Below, one piece after another: positions 1 to 10,333 of a DNA stretch of 64,000 nucleotides (its first letter is position 1; each line of letters starts with the position of its first letter). The position numbers and the translations under genes were made by a program. Under the pieces are notes generated by a model that saw only the letters and a program-made list of their open reading frames with translations, was not told the origin of the DNA and did no database searches. This DNA comes from Verrucomicrobiota bacterium (GTDB taxonomy: Bacteria; Verrucomicrobiota; Verrucomicrobiia; Opitutales; Opitutaceae): positions 13,254-77,253 of the forward strand of contig JAEWIY010000076.1 in assembly GCA_023386835.1 (NCBI GenBank), read 5' to 3'.

Positions 1-1
1 C

Positions 2-2464
<2,463 letters not shown>

Positions 2465-2475
2465 GCGTCGGCGTA

Positions 2476-2491
2476 GCGCAACGTGTTGCGC
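2476..2491. terminator. hairpin between convergent genes
   Basis: A perfect 6-bp stem (GCGCAA / TTGCGC) with a CGTG loop sits in the 32-nt gap between the convergent kinase and permease genes. No U-tract follows on either strand, so it would be a weak or factor-assisted two-way terminator. Confidence 0.35.
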
Positions 2492-2496
2492 CAGGC

Positions 2497-3699
2497 TTAC
2501 GACTGCGGCGTCAGGTGGTCTGCCACGGGCGTGCGGTAGGCCTGCCAGGCGGGCACAAGACCGCTGATGGCCGCCAACACAATGAGTCCGAGCGGCGCCC
2601 AAGCCAGCACCGGATTCCAAGCGGCGACTTCCAAAACCACCCCGGTCTGCGCCCGCAGCACCGACGTGATCAAGTTCAGCAGCAGCGCATACACCACAAA
2701 TCCGCCCCCCGCGCCGAGTGCGCCAATCGCCGCCGCCTCGGCGACGATGGCACCAAAGACGGTGCGGCGACGCGCGCCCAATGCGCGGAGAATGGCCACG
2801 TCGCGTCGACGCGCATGCATTGACGCGTGGAGACTCGCCAGCACCGACGCGGCCGCCACCACCGCGATCAGGTAGGCGATAAGACCGAGCACGCGCTCCA
2901 CCCAGCCGAGGCGGTTGAACAGGTCCGCCACGACCGCCCCCACCGGGAACGCGAGCGTCAGATGACCGCCCGGACGATTGATCTGGGAATCGAGCATCAT
3001 GCCAGCCGTCGGCGCACGGAACTGCAGCAGCACCGCGCTGAGGTCCGTCGCCGTCTGCGGATTGTGGCCGCTCATCGTCTGCACGCCTCCAAGCGGGATC
3101 CAGATGACACGATCGGCCGGCGTATTCGTCGGGCGAAGACGGCCGACCACCGTGTACTGCTCGTCGTGAACCGAGTCCGGATTGAAAACGACGCCGTGAT
3201 AAGGCTGGAACGTGGTGCCGATCTCCCAACCCAACCGCTCCGCCACCACACTGCCCATCACGGCCTCCCGCGCCTCCGGCGCAAAGAGGCGTCCGCCCGG
3301 CTCCACGGCCAACGTCCGCTCGCCGCCGAGGTCCACGCCAAACATCTCCGGCAGCGTTCCCACGATGCGCCAACCACGGTGATTATCGCCCACGGCGATC
3401 GGGATGGCGGTCTTGATCGCCGGATGGCGGCGGATGGCCTCAAAATCCTTGGCGGCGATGTTCCCGGGCGACGACTCCAGGTGAAAAAGCGCATTGAGCA
3501 CGAGTTGCAGCTTCGAGCCGCGCGCGCCCAACACCGCGTCGAAACCAGACGTTGTATCCGCGAACGCCTGACGCGTCTGCGCCTTGACGACCCACACGGT
3601 CATGAGCAAACCGGCCGCGAGCGCAATCGACGTGGCGGTGACGAGCGACGACAACGCGTGCTGGCGGAGGGATCGGTAGACGATCAGCAGCAGGGTCAT
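2497..3699 (-). CDS. ABC transporter permease, FtsX/MacB-type
   Basis: This 400-residue protein has the FtsX/MacB-permease layout. One N-terminal membrane helix (about 17-38) is followed by a large extracytoplasmic domain (about 40-265) and three C-terminal helices (about 268-290, 320-345, 360-385). A cytoplasmic stretch with ARRRDVAILRALGARRR before the third helix is typical of the family and is the ATPase-coupling region. Its start overlaps the end of the ATPase gene by four bases (ATGA), so the two are translationally coupled. It probably works with that ATPase as a mechanotransmission-type exporter or lipoprotein/peptide system. The substrate is unknown and no periplasmic adaptor is adjacent. 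Confidence 0.88.
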   Translation of the reverse strand: MTLLLIVYRSLRQHALSSLVTATSIALAAGLLMTVWVVKAQTRQAFADTTSGFDAVLGARGSKLQLVLNALFHLESSPGNIAAKDFEAIRRHPAIKTAIPIAVGDNHRGWRIVGTLPEMFGVDLGGERTLAVEPGGRLFAPEAREAVMGSVVAERLGWEIGTTFQPYHGVVFNPDSVHDEQYTVVGRLRPTNTPADRVIWIPLGGVQTMSGHNPQTATDLSAVLLQFRAPTAGMMLDSQINRPGGHLTLAFPVGAVVADLFNRLGWVERVLGLIAYLIAVVAAASVLASLHASMHARRRDVAILRALGARRRTVFGAIVAEAAAIGALGAGGGFVVYALLLNLITSVLRAQTGVVLEVAAWNPVLAWAPLGLIVLAAISGLVPAWQAYRTPVADHLTPQS

Positions 3700-4385
3700 G
3701 GCGCACGGTAAAGGGTGGCGGAGGCGCTGGCGCGATTGATCTGAGCCAGGTCGAGCACAGTCTCGAACGACCCCAGCACCGCCTCATCGTGGCTCACGAG
3801 CAGCAGCGCGGCGCCGTGTTCGCTGCAGACTTCCCGGATCATCGACAGCGCCCCCCGCGCGTGCACGGGATCGAGGTTGCCTGTCGGTTCGTCGGCGAGG
3901 ACCAGCCGCGGACGATTGGCGAGCGCGCGAGCGACGGCTACGCGCTGCTGCTGCCCCGTCGAGAGCTGCCGCGGAAAATGATGGAGCCGTTCGCCCAAGC
4001 CGACGCGCTGCAACAGCTGGCGCGCACGATCGCGATCGACCTTGCCCGGTCCGAACGCCATGCCGAGGACAACGTTGTCGAGCACCGTGTGGCCCTGCAG
4101 CAGGTTGAAGGTCTGGAAGATGTACCCGATCTTCTCCGCGCGCAGACGGTCCCGCTGGGACTCGCCGAGCCTGGCCAGATCCACGTCGTCGATTCGGACC
4201 TCGCCCTGATCCGGCACGAGGATCCCGGCGATCAGGTGCAACAGTGTCGTTTTGCCCGTGCCGCTGGCGCCGCGGAGCGCGACTTGCGCCCCGGCCGACA
4301 GCTCCAGTTGCGCCACATCCAGCACCACGTGGCGCGTGCCGTCGGGGCCGGCGTAACCTTTCTGCAACTGGCGAAGGACGAGCAT
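3696..4385 (-). CDS. ABC transporter ATP-binding protein, LolD/MacB-type
   Basis: This is a 229-residue ABC ATPase of the LolD/MacB subfamily. It has Walker A GASGTGKTT near residue 40, the family's Q-loop context (GYIFQTFNLLQG), the signature LSTGQQQRVAVARAL, and Walker B LVLADEPTGNLD. The signature has T in place of the usual first G (LSTGQ for LSGGQ), which is tolerated in this subfamily. It precedes and overlaps the permease gene at 2497-3699. The helicase gene ends 53 bp upstream on the same strand, so co-transcription with it is possible. Confidence 0.92.
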   Translation of the reverse strand: MLVLRQLQKGYAGPDGTRHVVLDVAQLELSAGAQVALRGASGTGKTTLLHLIAGILVPDQGEVRIDDVDLARLGESQRDRLRAEKIGYIFQTFNLLQGHTVLDNVVLGMAFGPGKVDRDRARQLLQRVGLGERLHHFPRQLSTGQQQRVAVARALANRPRLVLADEPTGNLDPVHARGALSMIREVCSEHGAALLLVSHDEAVLGSFETVLDLAQINRASASATLYRAP

Positions 4386-4438
4386 GCCGGCGCGGACTCA
4401 ACCAGCAAAGCGCGCAGATGCAATCGCGCACCGAACCC

Positions 4439-6562
4439 TCAGCGACCGGCGCGGCGATTCACGGCCTCCGCCGCCGCCCGCGAAAAGCGATGCTGTACGG
4501 GTCGCCGCTGCTCGACCGTCAACGACGGCAACTCCGGCAAGGCGTCCGCCTTCTGATCGCGCAACGTGGCGCGGCACAGCGCCCGAAACGTGTCCCAGCG
4601 CTCCGCAAGGTGCAGCGCCGCTGCCGTCGCCTCCGGTTTTTCAGCCACGAGCACTCCCGTGGATTGAAGATCGAGCGGCGCCGCATGCGCGACCTGGCGC
4701 AGGAGCGAACGCCACTCCGTCATCAGCCGGTCGATGTCACCCCGTCCCGTCTGTTCGGACGCCGCCGCAAGTGCACCGGCGCGCGCCGAGCGTTCCACCA
4801 GCGCACGCACCACCTCGCTGGCGCCCCAGCCATAGTGCGGCGGCACGCCTTCGACCAGAAACCCTTCGACGGAGAACCGGTGAAACGTCTTCTCGCAGAC
4901 GTTCGCCAACCGCCCCAGCCGGCGGGGATTCGTGCCGGCGAATCGATCGCCCGCGAACAGGTTGGCACAATCGTAAAGCAAATGATCGAGCGGATACCGC
5001 CGGTCTTCCAAAGCCGCCGCCAGCGCGAGCCCTTCCGAGCCGAGGAACGACGCCACGATCGCCCCGCGTGGCGTCAGCCGCAGCGCGCGGTCGAGCACGC
5101 CCACTCGCTGCAGCGACCAGAGCAACGTCGGCTGCGGCGACATCGCCAGGCATTCCTCGCGCAACCCACAGGTGCGGCAGGCCGGGAACGGCCGTTTGCG
5201 CCGCCGTATCAGCCGCGCGCGACCCGTATCCGTGCGGTGGCCACACGGCACCTGCTCGGGCGGCCGCTGCATCGTTAGCTCCGCGCCGAGCTGCAGCGGT
5301 GCGTCGGTGAAGAAGCGATGCGCGCTGCGACTGACCCACTCGCTGGCACTCTCCCCCGGACGCAGCGAACGCAATAGGTACGCCCACGGAAGCGGCGCGG
5401 CTCGCTTCAAACGCTGCGGAGCCGCCCGCCGCAGGGGCGGCGCATGCGTGCTGACGAGCACGTAACCGGTCTCATCCAATCCACGGCGGCCGGCGCGCCC
5501 CACCATCTGCAGCAGTTCGTGCGGTGCGATCTGCCGTTCCAGTTGATCAAACCGGTACGAGGCCGCCGTGACCATCACCGCCCGCAACGAGAAGTTGATG
5601 CCGGCGCTCAACCCCAGCGTCGCGACGACGGCCCGGAGCTGGCCGGCCTTGGCCAACGGCTCGATCAAACCGGCGCGCTGGAGATACGACAGCCCGCTGT
5701 GGTGATAGGCCACGCGCTGGCGCAGGAGTTTGGACAGCTCCGGCCCAGCCGCCTGCTCCTGGGCGGTGGTCAGCGTCAGCGGTTCGGGCAACGGAAGCTC
5801 ACGCGCAAATTGCCGCGCCAACCGTTCCGCGTCCTGGCGATGCGGCGCAAAAACCAGCACCGGCCCCAAACCCTCGCGCAACGCACCCGCCAGCCGGCGG
5901 GCCCAAAAGCCCGTGATCGACTTCGGCAGGCCGTGGATCAGGTCGTCGACATCCACCTCCTCGAGCGGCACCGGGCGCTCGCGCGTGCGCACGACGTCCA
6001 CTTTGCGATCAAGCCGGCGCAGCCACGCCGCCACATCGTCCGGATTGGCCACCGAACCGCTCAGCAGCAGCAGTTGCACCGACGGATCGAGCGCGAGCAA
6101 CGTGCCCTCGTAATGGTTGCCGCGATGCGCATCGGACAACCACTGGTATTCGTCGATCACCAACAGGGAAAAAGCCGGACGCGGCGCCGCACCCGGCTCG
6201 GGGCCCATTTCGGGTTGCGGCCGACGCTCCAGTTCTCCCCTCGCGGCTTCCAACGTCGCCACCACGACCGGCGCGAGCGGATCAATGCTGACGTCGCCGG
6301 TCATGATGCCAACGCGCCACCCCCGTTCCCGCCACTCCGCATACTTGTCGTTGGCCAACGCACGCGTGGGCACGGTGTAAACCGCGCGGCGGCTGAAACT
6401 CGTCTGCTCCGCCCAGCGCTCGAAAACGTACGTCTTGCCTGCGCCAGTCGGGGCATCGAGGACGACGTCGCGCCCGGCTTTCAGCGCTTGGATCGCTTCC
6501 GCCTGCCACCGATCGGGCAGCACGAGCCGTTGCAGGCTTTCAAGAGCTTGGCCAGCGATCAC
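4439..6562 (-). CDS. Ski2-like superfamily 2 helicase with Cys4 motif
   Basis: This 707-residue protein carries the ordered SF2 helicase motifs. These are I (APTGAGKT), Ia (PTRALANDKY), II with the unusual box DEYQ (VIDEYQWLSD), III (LLSGSVANP), IV (VLVFAPHRQDAERLA), V (ATLGLSAGIN) and VI (QMVGRAGRRGLDE). The GIN and VGRAGR motifs place it in the Ski2/Hel308 group of ATP-dependent DNA or RNA unwinding enzymes. After the helicase core come Cys440, Cys462, Cys465 and Cys471, spaced C-x21-C-x2-C-x5-C, which could bind an Fe-S cluster or zinc. The C-terminal ~230 residues have no motif I recognise. It is divergent from the TetR gene. The substrate is unknown. Confidence 0.85.
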   Translation of the reverse strand: MIAGQALESLQRLVLPDRWQAEAIQALKAGRDVVLDAPTGAGKTYVFERWAEQTSFSRRAVYTVPTRALANDKYAEWRERGWRVGIMTGDVSIDPLAPVVVATLEAARGELERRPQPEMGPEPGAAPRPAFSLLVIDEYQWLSDAHRGNHYEGTLLALDPSVQLLLLSGSVANPDDVAAWLRRLDRKVDVVRTRERPVPLEEVDVDDLIHGLPKSITGFWARRLAGALREGLGPVLVFAPHRQDAERLARQFARELPLPEPLTLTTAQEQAAGPELSKLLRQRVAYHHSGLSYLQRAGLIEPLAKAGQLRAVVATLGLSAGINFSLRAVMVTAASYRFDQLERQIAPHELLQMVGRAGRRGLDETGYVLVSTHAPPLRRAAPQRLKRAAPLPWAYLLRSLRPGESASEWVSRSAHRFFTDAPLQLGAELTMQRPPEQVPCGHRTDTGRARLIRRRKRPFPACRTCGLREECLAMSPQPTLLWSLQRVGVLDRALRLTPRGAIVASFLGSEGLALAAALEDRRYPLDHLLYDCANLFAGDRFAGTNPRRLGRLANVCEKTFHRFSVEGFLVEGVPPHYGWGASEVVRALVERSARAGALAAASEQTGRGDIDRLMTEWRSLLRQVAHAAPLDLQSTGVLVAEKPEATAAALHLAERWDTFRALCRATLRDQKADALPELPSLTVEQRRPVQHRFSRAAAEAVNRRAGR

Positions 6563-6705
6563 CCGGCGACCGTAGGTGGCGATGGAGCTACGTCAACCGG
6601 GCCGGCGGTTCGCCGGTCCGCCCTCCGCTCAAGCCCGGCACCATCAGCCATAAACGACACCTTTTTCCGCAGTTCAAAGCTCGCTGCCACGATCTCCATG
6701 GCCCG

Positions 6706-6734
6706 TTGACATTCAAACAGTCGTTTGAAATGGT
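6706..6734 (+). promoter_or_regulatory. candidate promoter of the TetR-ybh operon
   Basis: A perfect -35 hexamer TTGACA lies at 6706-6711. After 17 bp comes a weak -10 (AATGGT, 6729-6734, three of six matches). Transcription would start about at the ATG at 6741, giving a nearly leaderless mRNA. The operator dyad fills the spacer. Confidence 0.5.
6712..6729. promoter_or_regulatory. operator palindrome, likely for the adjacent TetR protein
   Basis: A perfect inverted repeat, TTCAAAC-AGTC-GTTTGAA (7-bp arms, 4-bp centre), lies between the -35 and -10 elements, 12 bp before the TetR start. Size, symmetry and place fit a TetR-family dimer site that blocks RNA polymerase. Binding by this particular regulator is inferred from position. 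Confidence 0.65.
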
Positions 6735-6740
6735 GGGGCC

Positions 6741-7397
6741 ATGGCGCGTCGGACGTCCTCCGCCTCCACCCGCGAGCGGCTGCTCGATGCCGCCGAGGCG
6801 CTGTTTGCGGAGGCCGGCTTCAACGGCGCGTCGTTGCGCCCGATCACGGAGCAGGCCGGCGCCAACCTCGCCGCGGTCAACTACCATTTCGGCTCCAAGG
6901 AGGCGTTGTACGAAGCCGTCGTGCTGCGACGGATACGTCCGATGAATGAGGAGCGTTTGCAGCGCCTGGCCGAGGCGGAACGGATCGGGCCGGACGTAAT
7001 CGATCTCCGGCTCCTGCTCGACCTCCTGCTGCGCCCGATCGTCGCCCTCGCCACCGCGCCGACACCCGGTGGGCATCCATTTCCGCGTGTGATCAGCCGC
7101 GCGCTCATCGATCCCGAACCCTTCATGCGTTCGGTCATGACGCGTGAATTCTCCCCGCTCTTCCGACGGCTGGAGCCGCACCTGCGTCGACTGCTCCCCG
7201 AACTCGATCGGCCAACCCTCGGCTTTCGGCTCCGCTACGTTCTCGGCGCCACCAACATGATTTTCGCCGCGAATCCCTTCCTGCCGGGACTGCGGCCCTC
7301 GCTGCCGACTGCCTCGGCCCCCGACGTGCTGCTCGAGCAACTGCTGGTGGTCAGCGAGGCCGTCCTGCGGGCACCTCCTCCGGCGCTCACCTCCTGA
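6741..7397 (+). CDS. TetR-family repressor of the ybh-type exporter (CecR-like)
   Basis: This 218-residue protein has an N-terminal TetR helix-turn-helix. It starts STRERLLDAAEALFAEAGF and continues with the recognition part NLAAVNYHFGSKEALYEAV (about residues 10-60). The helical C-terminal ligand domain is like those of CecR/YbiH-type repressors. It is the first gene of a five-partner export operon, with only 11 bp to the adaptor gene. In E. coli the CecR gene heads ybhGFSR in the same order. It probably represses its own operon through the palindrome at 6712-6729 and is released by a toxic ligand. The ligand is unknown. The ATG at 6741 keeps the whole HTH and is the best start. Confidence 0.88.
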   Translation: MARRTSSASTRERLLDAAEALFAEAGFNGASLRPITEQAGANLAAVNYHFGSKEALYEAVVLRRIRPMNEERLQRLAEAERIGPDVIDLRLLLDLLLRPIVALATAPTPGGHPFPRVISRALIDPEPFMRSVMTREFSPLFRRLEPHLRRLLPELDRPTLGFRLRYVLGATNMIFAANPFLPGLRPSLPTASAPDVLLEQLLVVSEAVLRAPPPALTS

Positions 7398-7408
7398 CTC
7401 ATTGTGCC

Positions 7409-8395
7409 ATGCCTGCTGTCCCTTTTTGCCGCGTCACCCTGCTCCTCACCCTCGCGTTGATGGGGGCGAAGGGCTGCGACCGACGATCAGGCGAAACGCC
7501 GCTCGTCCTCTCGGGCAACATCGAGGTGACGGATGCGCAACTCGGCTTCAAAGTACCCGGTCGGATCGCGGAGCGGCGCGTCAGCGAAGGCGATCAGGTT
7601 GCCATCGGTGACGTGCTCGCCCGGCTGGAGCCGGAGGAGCAGCGCGAGGAACTCGCCCTGCGCCGTGCCGAACTCGCGGCCGCGGAGGCGGTACTGGCGG
7701 AACTGTTGGCTGGCTCACGCGAACAGGAGATCGCGGCGGCGGCGGCCGCACTCGCGCGCGCAGAAGCAGAACGGGAGCGCGCGCAGGTTGACTTGCGTCG
7801 GCAGGAGGAACTCGCGTCACAGCAGGTCATTTCGCAGCGCGACCTGGAGTTGGTCCAGACCGAGGCCCGGGTCGCAGAGGCCCAGGCCCGTGTGGCCGCG
7901 GAGCAATGGCAGCTCCTGCGCGCAGGGCCGCGTCCGGAGGTGATCGAGCAGGCCCGTGCCCGGACCGCGCAAGCTCGCGCCGGCGTGGCGTTGGCGGAAG
8001 CCCGACTAGGCTACACTGAACTGATGAGTTCGCTCGATGGGGTCGTGCTCGCGCACCACGCGGAGCCCGGCGAAATCGTCGCGGCTGGCACGCCGGTGGT
8101 CACTGTCGGCGACCTCGCTCGGCCATGGGTTCGCACCTTTGTGAACCAAGTGGATTTGGGCCATCTGCGGCACGGCCAATCCGTCGACATCCGCATCGAC
8201 ACCTTCCCGGACCGCGTCTTCACGGGCACGATTGGGTTCATCGCCGCGGAAGCCGAGTTCACCCCGAAGTCCGTTCAAACCGAGAAGGAACGCGTCCGAT
8301 TGGTGTATCGCCTCAAGGTCTACGTCGACAACCCGGAGGGCCTGCTGAAGCCTGGCATGCCGGCCGACGTGATCGTTCCCCGTCCGACGGAATAA
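7409..8395 (+). CDS. ybhG: HlyD-family membrane fusion protein, YbhG-like
   Basis: This 328-residue protein starts with a hydrophobic signal segment (about 5-20) ending in AKGC, a poor lipobox, so it may be a lipoprotein or be anchored by an uncleaved helix. A lipoyl-like half-motif (GFKVPGRIAERRVSEGDQV) follows. Then comes a long alpha-helical hairpin of Ala, Glu and Arg heptads (about 75-205), the second lipoyl half and a beta-barrel domain ending in GLLKPGMPADVIVP. This is the periplasmic adaptor plan that links an inner-membrane ABC exporter to an outer-membrane channel. Its place between the TetR gene and two ABC ATPase genes matches YbhG of E. coli. No outer-membrane TolC-like gene is present in the window. 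Confidence 0.88.
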   Translation: MPAVPFCRVTLLLTLALMGAKGCDRRSGETPLVLSGNIEVTDAQLGFKVPGRIAERRVSEGDQVAIGDVLARLEPEEQREELALRRAELAAAEAVLAELLAGSREQEIAAAAAALARAEAERERAQVDLRRQEELASQQVISQRDLELVQTEARVAEAQARVAAEQWQLLRAGPRPEVIEQARARTAQARAGVALAEARLGYTELMSSLDGVVLAHHAEPGEIVAAGTPVVTVGDLARPWVRTFVNQVDLGHLRHGQSVDIRIDTFPDRVFTGTIGFIAAEAEFTPKSVQTEKERVRLVYRLKVYVDNPEGLLKPGMPADVIVPRPTE

Positions 8396-8414
8396 AGCCG
8401 CCCCGCGCGCCACC

Positions 8415-9359
8415 ATGGCTGCGATCGTCACGCACGCTCTGCGACGCACTTTCGGCAGCACGATCGCCGTGGAGGCGCTCGAGCTCTCGGTTGAACCGGG
8501 AGAGATTCACGGGTTGGTGGGGCCGGACGGGAGCGGAAAGACCACCACGCTGCGCATGCTCGCCGGCATCCTGCCTCCCACCGCCGGGCAGGTGAACGTC
8601 GCGGCGTGCGACGTTGTCCGCACGCCCGAAGCCGTGAAGCAGAAAATTGGATACATGAGCCAGCGCTTCGGCCTTTACCCGGACCTGACGGTGCGCGAAA
8701 ACCTGTCGTTCTACGCCGACATCCAAGGCGTGCCCCGCCACGGGCGCGGGCCGCTCTTCTCGCGTTTGCTCGGCTTCAGCCAGTTGACGCCATTCAGCGA
8801 TCGGCGAGCCGGCCGGTTGTCAGGTGGCATGAAACAAAAGCTCGGCCTGGCGTGCGCACTCGTGCACACGCCACAGGTCCTGTTGTTGGATGAGCCCACC
8901 AACGGCGTGGATCCAGTGTCGCGCCGCGATTTCTGGGTGATCCTGCGTGAGTTGCGGCGCGATGGCGTCACGATTCTGGTTTCCACTTCGTATCTGGACG
9001 AAGCCGAGCGCTGCGATCGCGTGAGCCTGCTCCACCAGGGACGCCGGATGGCCCATGGCACACCGGCGGAGATCAAGGCGCTTTTACCCGGCCGGCTGCT
9101 CGAGGTCCGAACCGACGCGCCACGCCGACTGGCGGGTCGTCTGCGAGAACAGTGGCCCAAGGCATCCGTGGGCTTGTTCGGAGAACGTGTGCACATCACC
9201 GGAGGGCCGGACGATGCTGAGACGCTCATCCGACGGTGGGCGCAGGAAGCCGGGTGGACGGTGCGTGCCGTCGAGGGGATCGCGCCGTCGCTCGAAGACG
9301 TTTTTCTGGTCCTGCTTGGTCAACCCGCCGCACCACCCGCCAACGGAGCCACCAGATGA
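8415..9359 (+). CDS. ABC ATPase, equals the N-terminal half of YbhF
   Basis: This 314-residue ATPase of the ABC-2 export type has Walker A GPDGSGKTT near residue 38, the signature LSGGMKQKLGLA, Walker B VLLLDEPTNGVDP, and a C-terminal ~90-residue regulatory extension. In E. coli YbhF two such ATPase units are fused in one chain. Here the first unit is a separate gene whose TGA overlaps the ATG of the second unit (ATGA at 9356-9359). The two chains are therefore made in step and probably form a heterodimer that drives the YbhS/YbhR-like permeases. Confidence 0.92.
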   Translation: MAAIVTHALRRTFGSTIAVEALELSVEPGEIHGLVGPDGSGKTTTLRMLAGILPPTAGQVNVAACDVVRTPEAVKQKIGYMSQRFGLYPDLTVRENLSFYADIQGVPRHGRGPLFSRLLGFSQLTPFSDRRAGRLSGGMKQKLGLACALVHTPQVLLLDEPTNGVDPVSRRDFWVILRELRRDGVTILVSTSYLDEAERCDRVSLLHQGRRMAHGTPAEIKALLPGRLLEVRTDAPRRLAGRLREQWPKASVGLFGERVHITGGPDDAETLIRRWAQEAGWTVRAVEGIAPSLEDVFLVLLGQPAAPPANGATR

Positions 9360-10333
9360 CAACGACGGCGGAATCGGATCGCACCGCGATTGAGGTGCGA
9401 GGTTTGGAAAAGCGGTTTGGTGCTTTTACCGCCGTGGCAGGCCTGACGTTCTCCGTGCGCCGTGGAGAAGTGTTCGGTTTGCTCGGCCCGAACGGAGCCG
9501 GGAAATCGACCACGATCCGGATGCTCTGCGGCCTGCTGCGACCAAGCGGTGGCAGCGGACGCGTGGCAGGCTTCGACATCGTCCGCGAAACGGAGCGGAT
9601 CAAGACCCGCATCGGCTACATGAGCCAGCGGTTTTCGCTCTACGACGAGCTGACAGTGGAGGAGAACCTCGACTTCTACGCCGGCATTTACCGCGTCCCG
9701 CGGAGCGAACGCGGAGCACGCAAGGAATGGGCTCTTGAGATGGCCGACCTGAAGGAACGGCGCCGCACCCGTACGAGCGAACTCGCCGGTGGCTGGAAAC
9801 AGCGCCTCGCGCTTGGTTGCGCGGTCCTTCACCAGCCCTCGATCCTATTTCTCGACGAACCCACCTCCGGCGTGGATCCGCTGAGCCGGCGCCGGTTTTG
9901 GGACCTGATCTACACCCTGGCGGAATCGGGGGTCACGATTCTCGTGACCACCCACTACATGGAGGAAGCGGAGTACTGCGACCGCGTCGGCATCGTCTTT
10001 CGGGGCCAGCTCATCGCACTCGATTCACCGCGTGCGTTGCAACACCGCCACCAGGCGGGGCGACTCTACAACGTCCGATGCAACGCGCCGGCCGCCGCCG
10101 CAGCCGCGCTGGAAACGGATCCGGCAGTCAGCGCCGTCCGGATGCGCGGTGACACGCTGGAGCTCACATTGCGGGAGCGTGGTGACGAGCATGTGGTCAA
10201 GAAACGGGTGGAGCGCGCCGGCTGTGCGGTGCGGAGTATCGAACCGGCGATGCCGTCGCTGGAGGAGGTATTCGTTTCGCTGATCGAGGCACATGATCAA
10301 GCGGATCAACAAACCAGGGTGGTGAAGCCATGA
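9356..10333 (+). CDS. ABC ATPase, equals the C-terminal half of YbhF
   Basis: This is a 325-residue ABC ATPase read from the ATG at 9356. A longer in-frame extension to 9236 is possible, but it overlaps the previous gene and lacks family similarity. It has Walker A GPNGAGKST, Walker B ILFLDEPTSGVDP and the signature LAGGWKQRLALG, where W replaces the usual M or Q. It is similar to, but clearly different from, the ATPase just upstream, as expected for the two halves of a heterodimeric engine. Its stop overlaps the next permease's ATG (ATGA at 10330-10333). Confidence 0.92.
   Translation: MTTTAESDRTAIEVRGLEKRFGAFTAVAGLTFSVRRGEVFGLLGPNGAGKSTTIRMLCGLLRPSGGSGRVAGFDIVRETERIKTRIGYMSQRFSLYDELTVEENLDFYAGIYRVPRSERGARKEWALEMADLKERRRTRTSELAGGWKQRLALGCAVLHQPSILFLDEPTSGVDPLSRRRFWDLIYTLAESGVTILVTTHYMEEAEYCDRVGIVFRGQLIALDSPRALQHRHQAGRLYNVRCNAPAAAAAALETDPAVSAVRMRGDTLELTLRERGDEHVVKKRVERAGCAVRSIEPAMPSLEEVFVSLIEAHDQADQQTRVVKP

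Noticed and set aside
6602..6616. Perfect hairpin CCGGCG-GTT-CGCCGG between the helicase and TetR genes
   Set aside because: It is short, has no T-tract, and such GC palindromes are frequent at this base composition.
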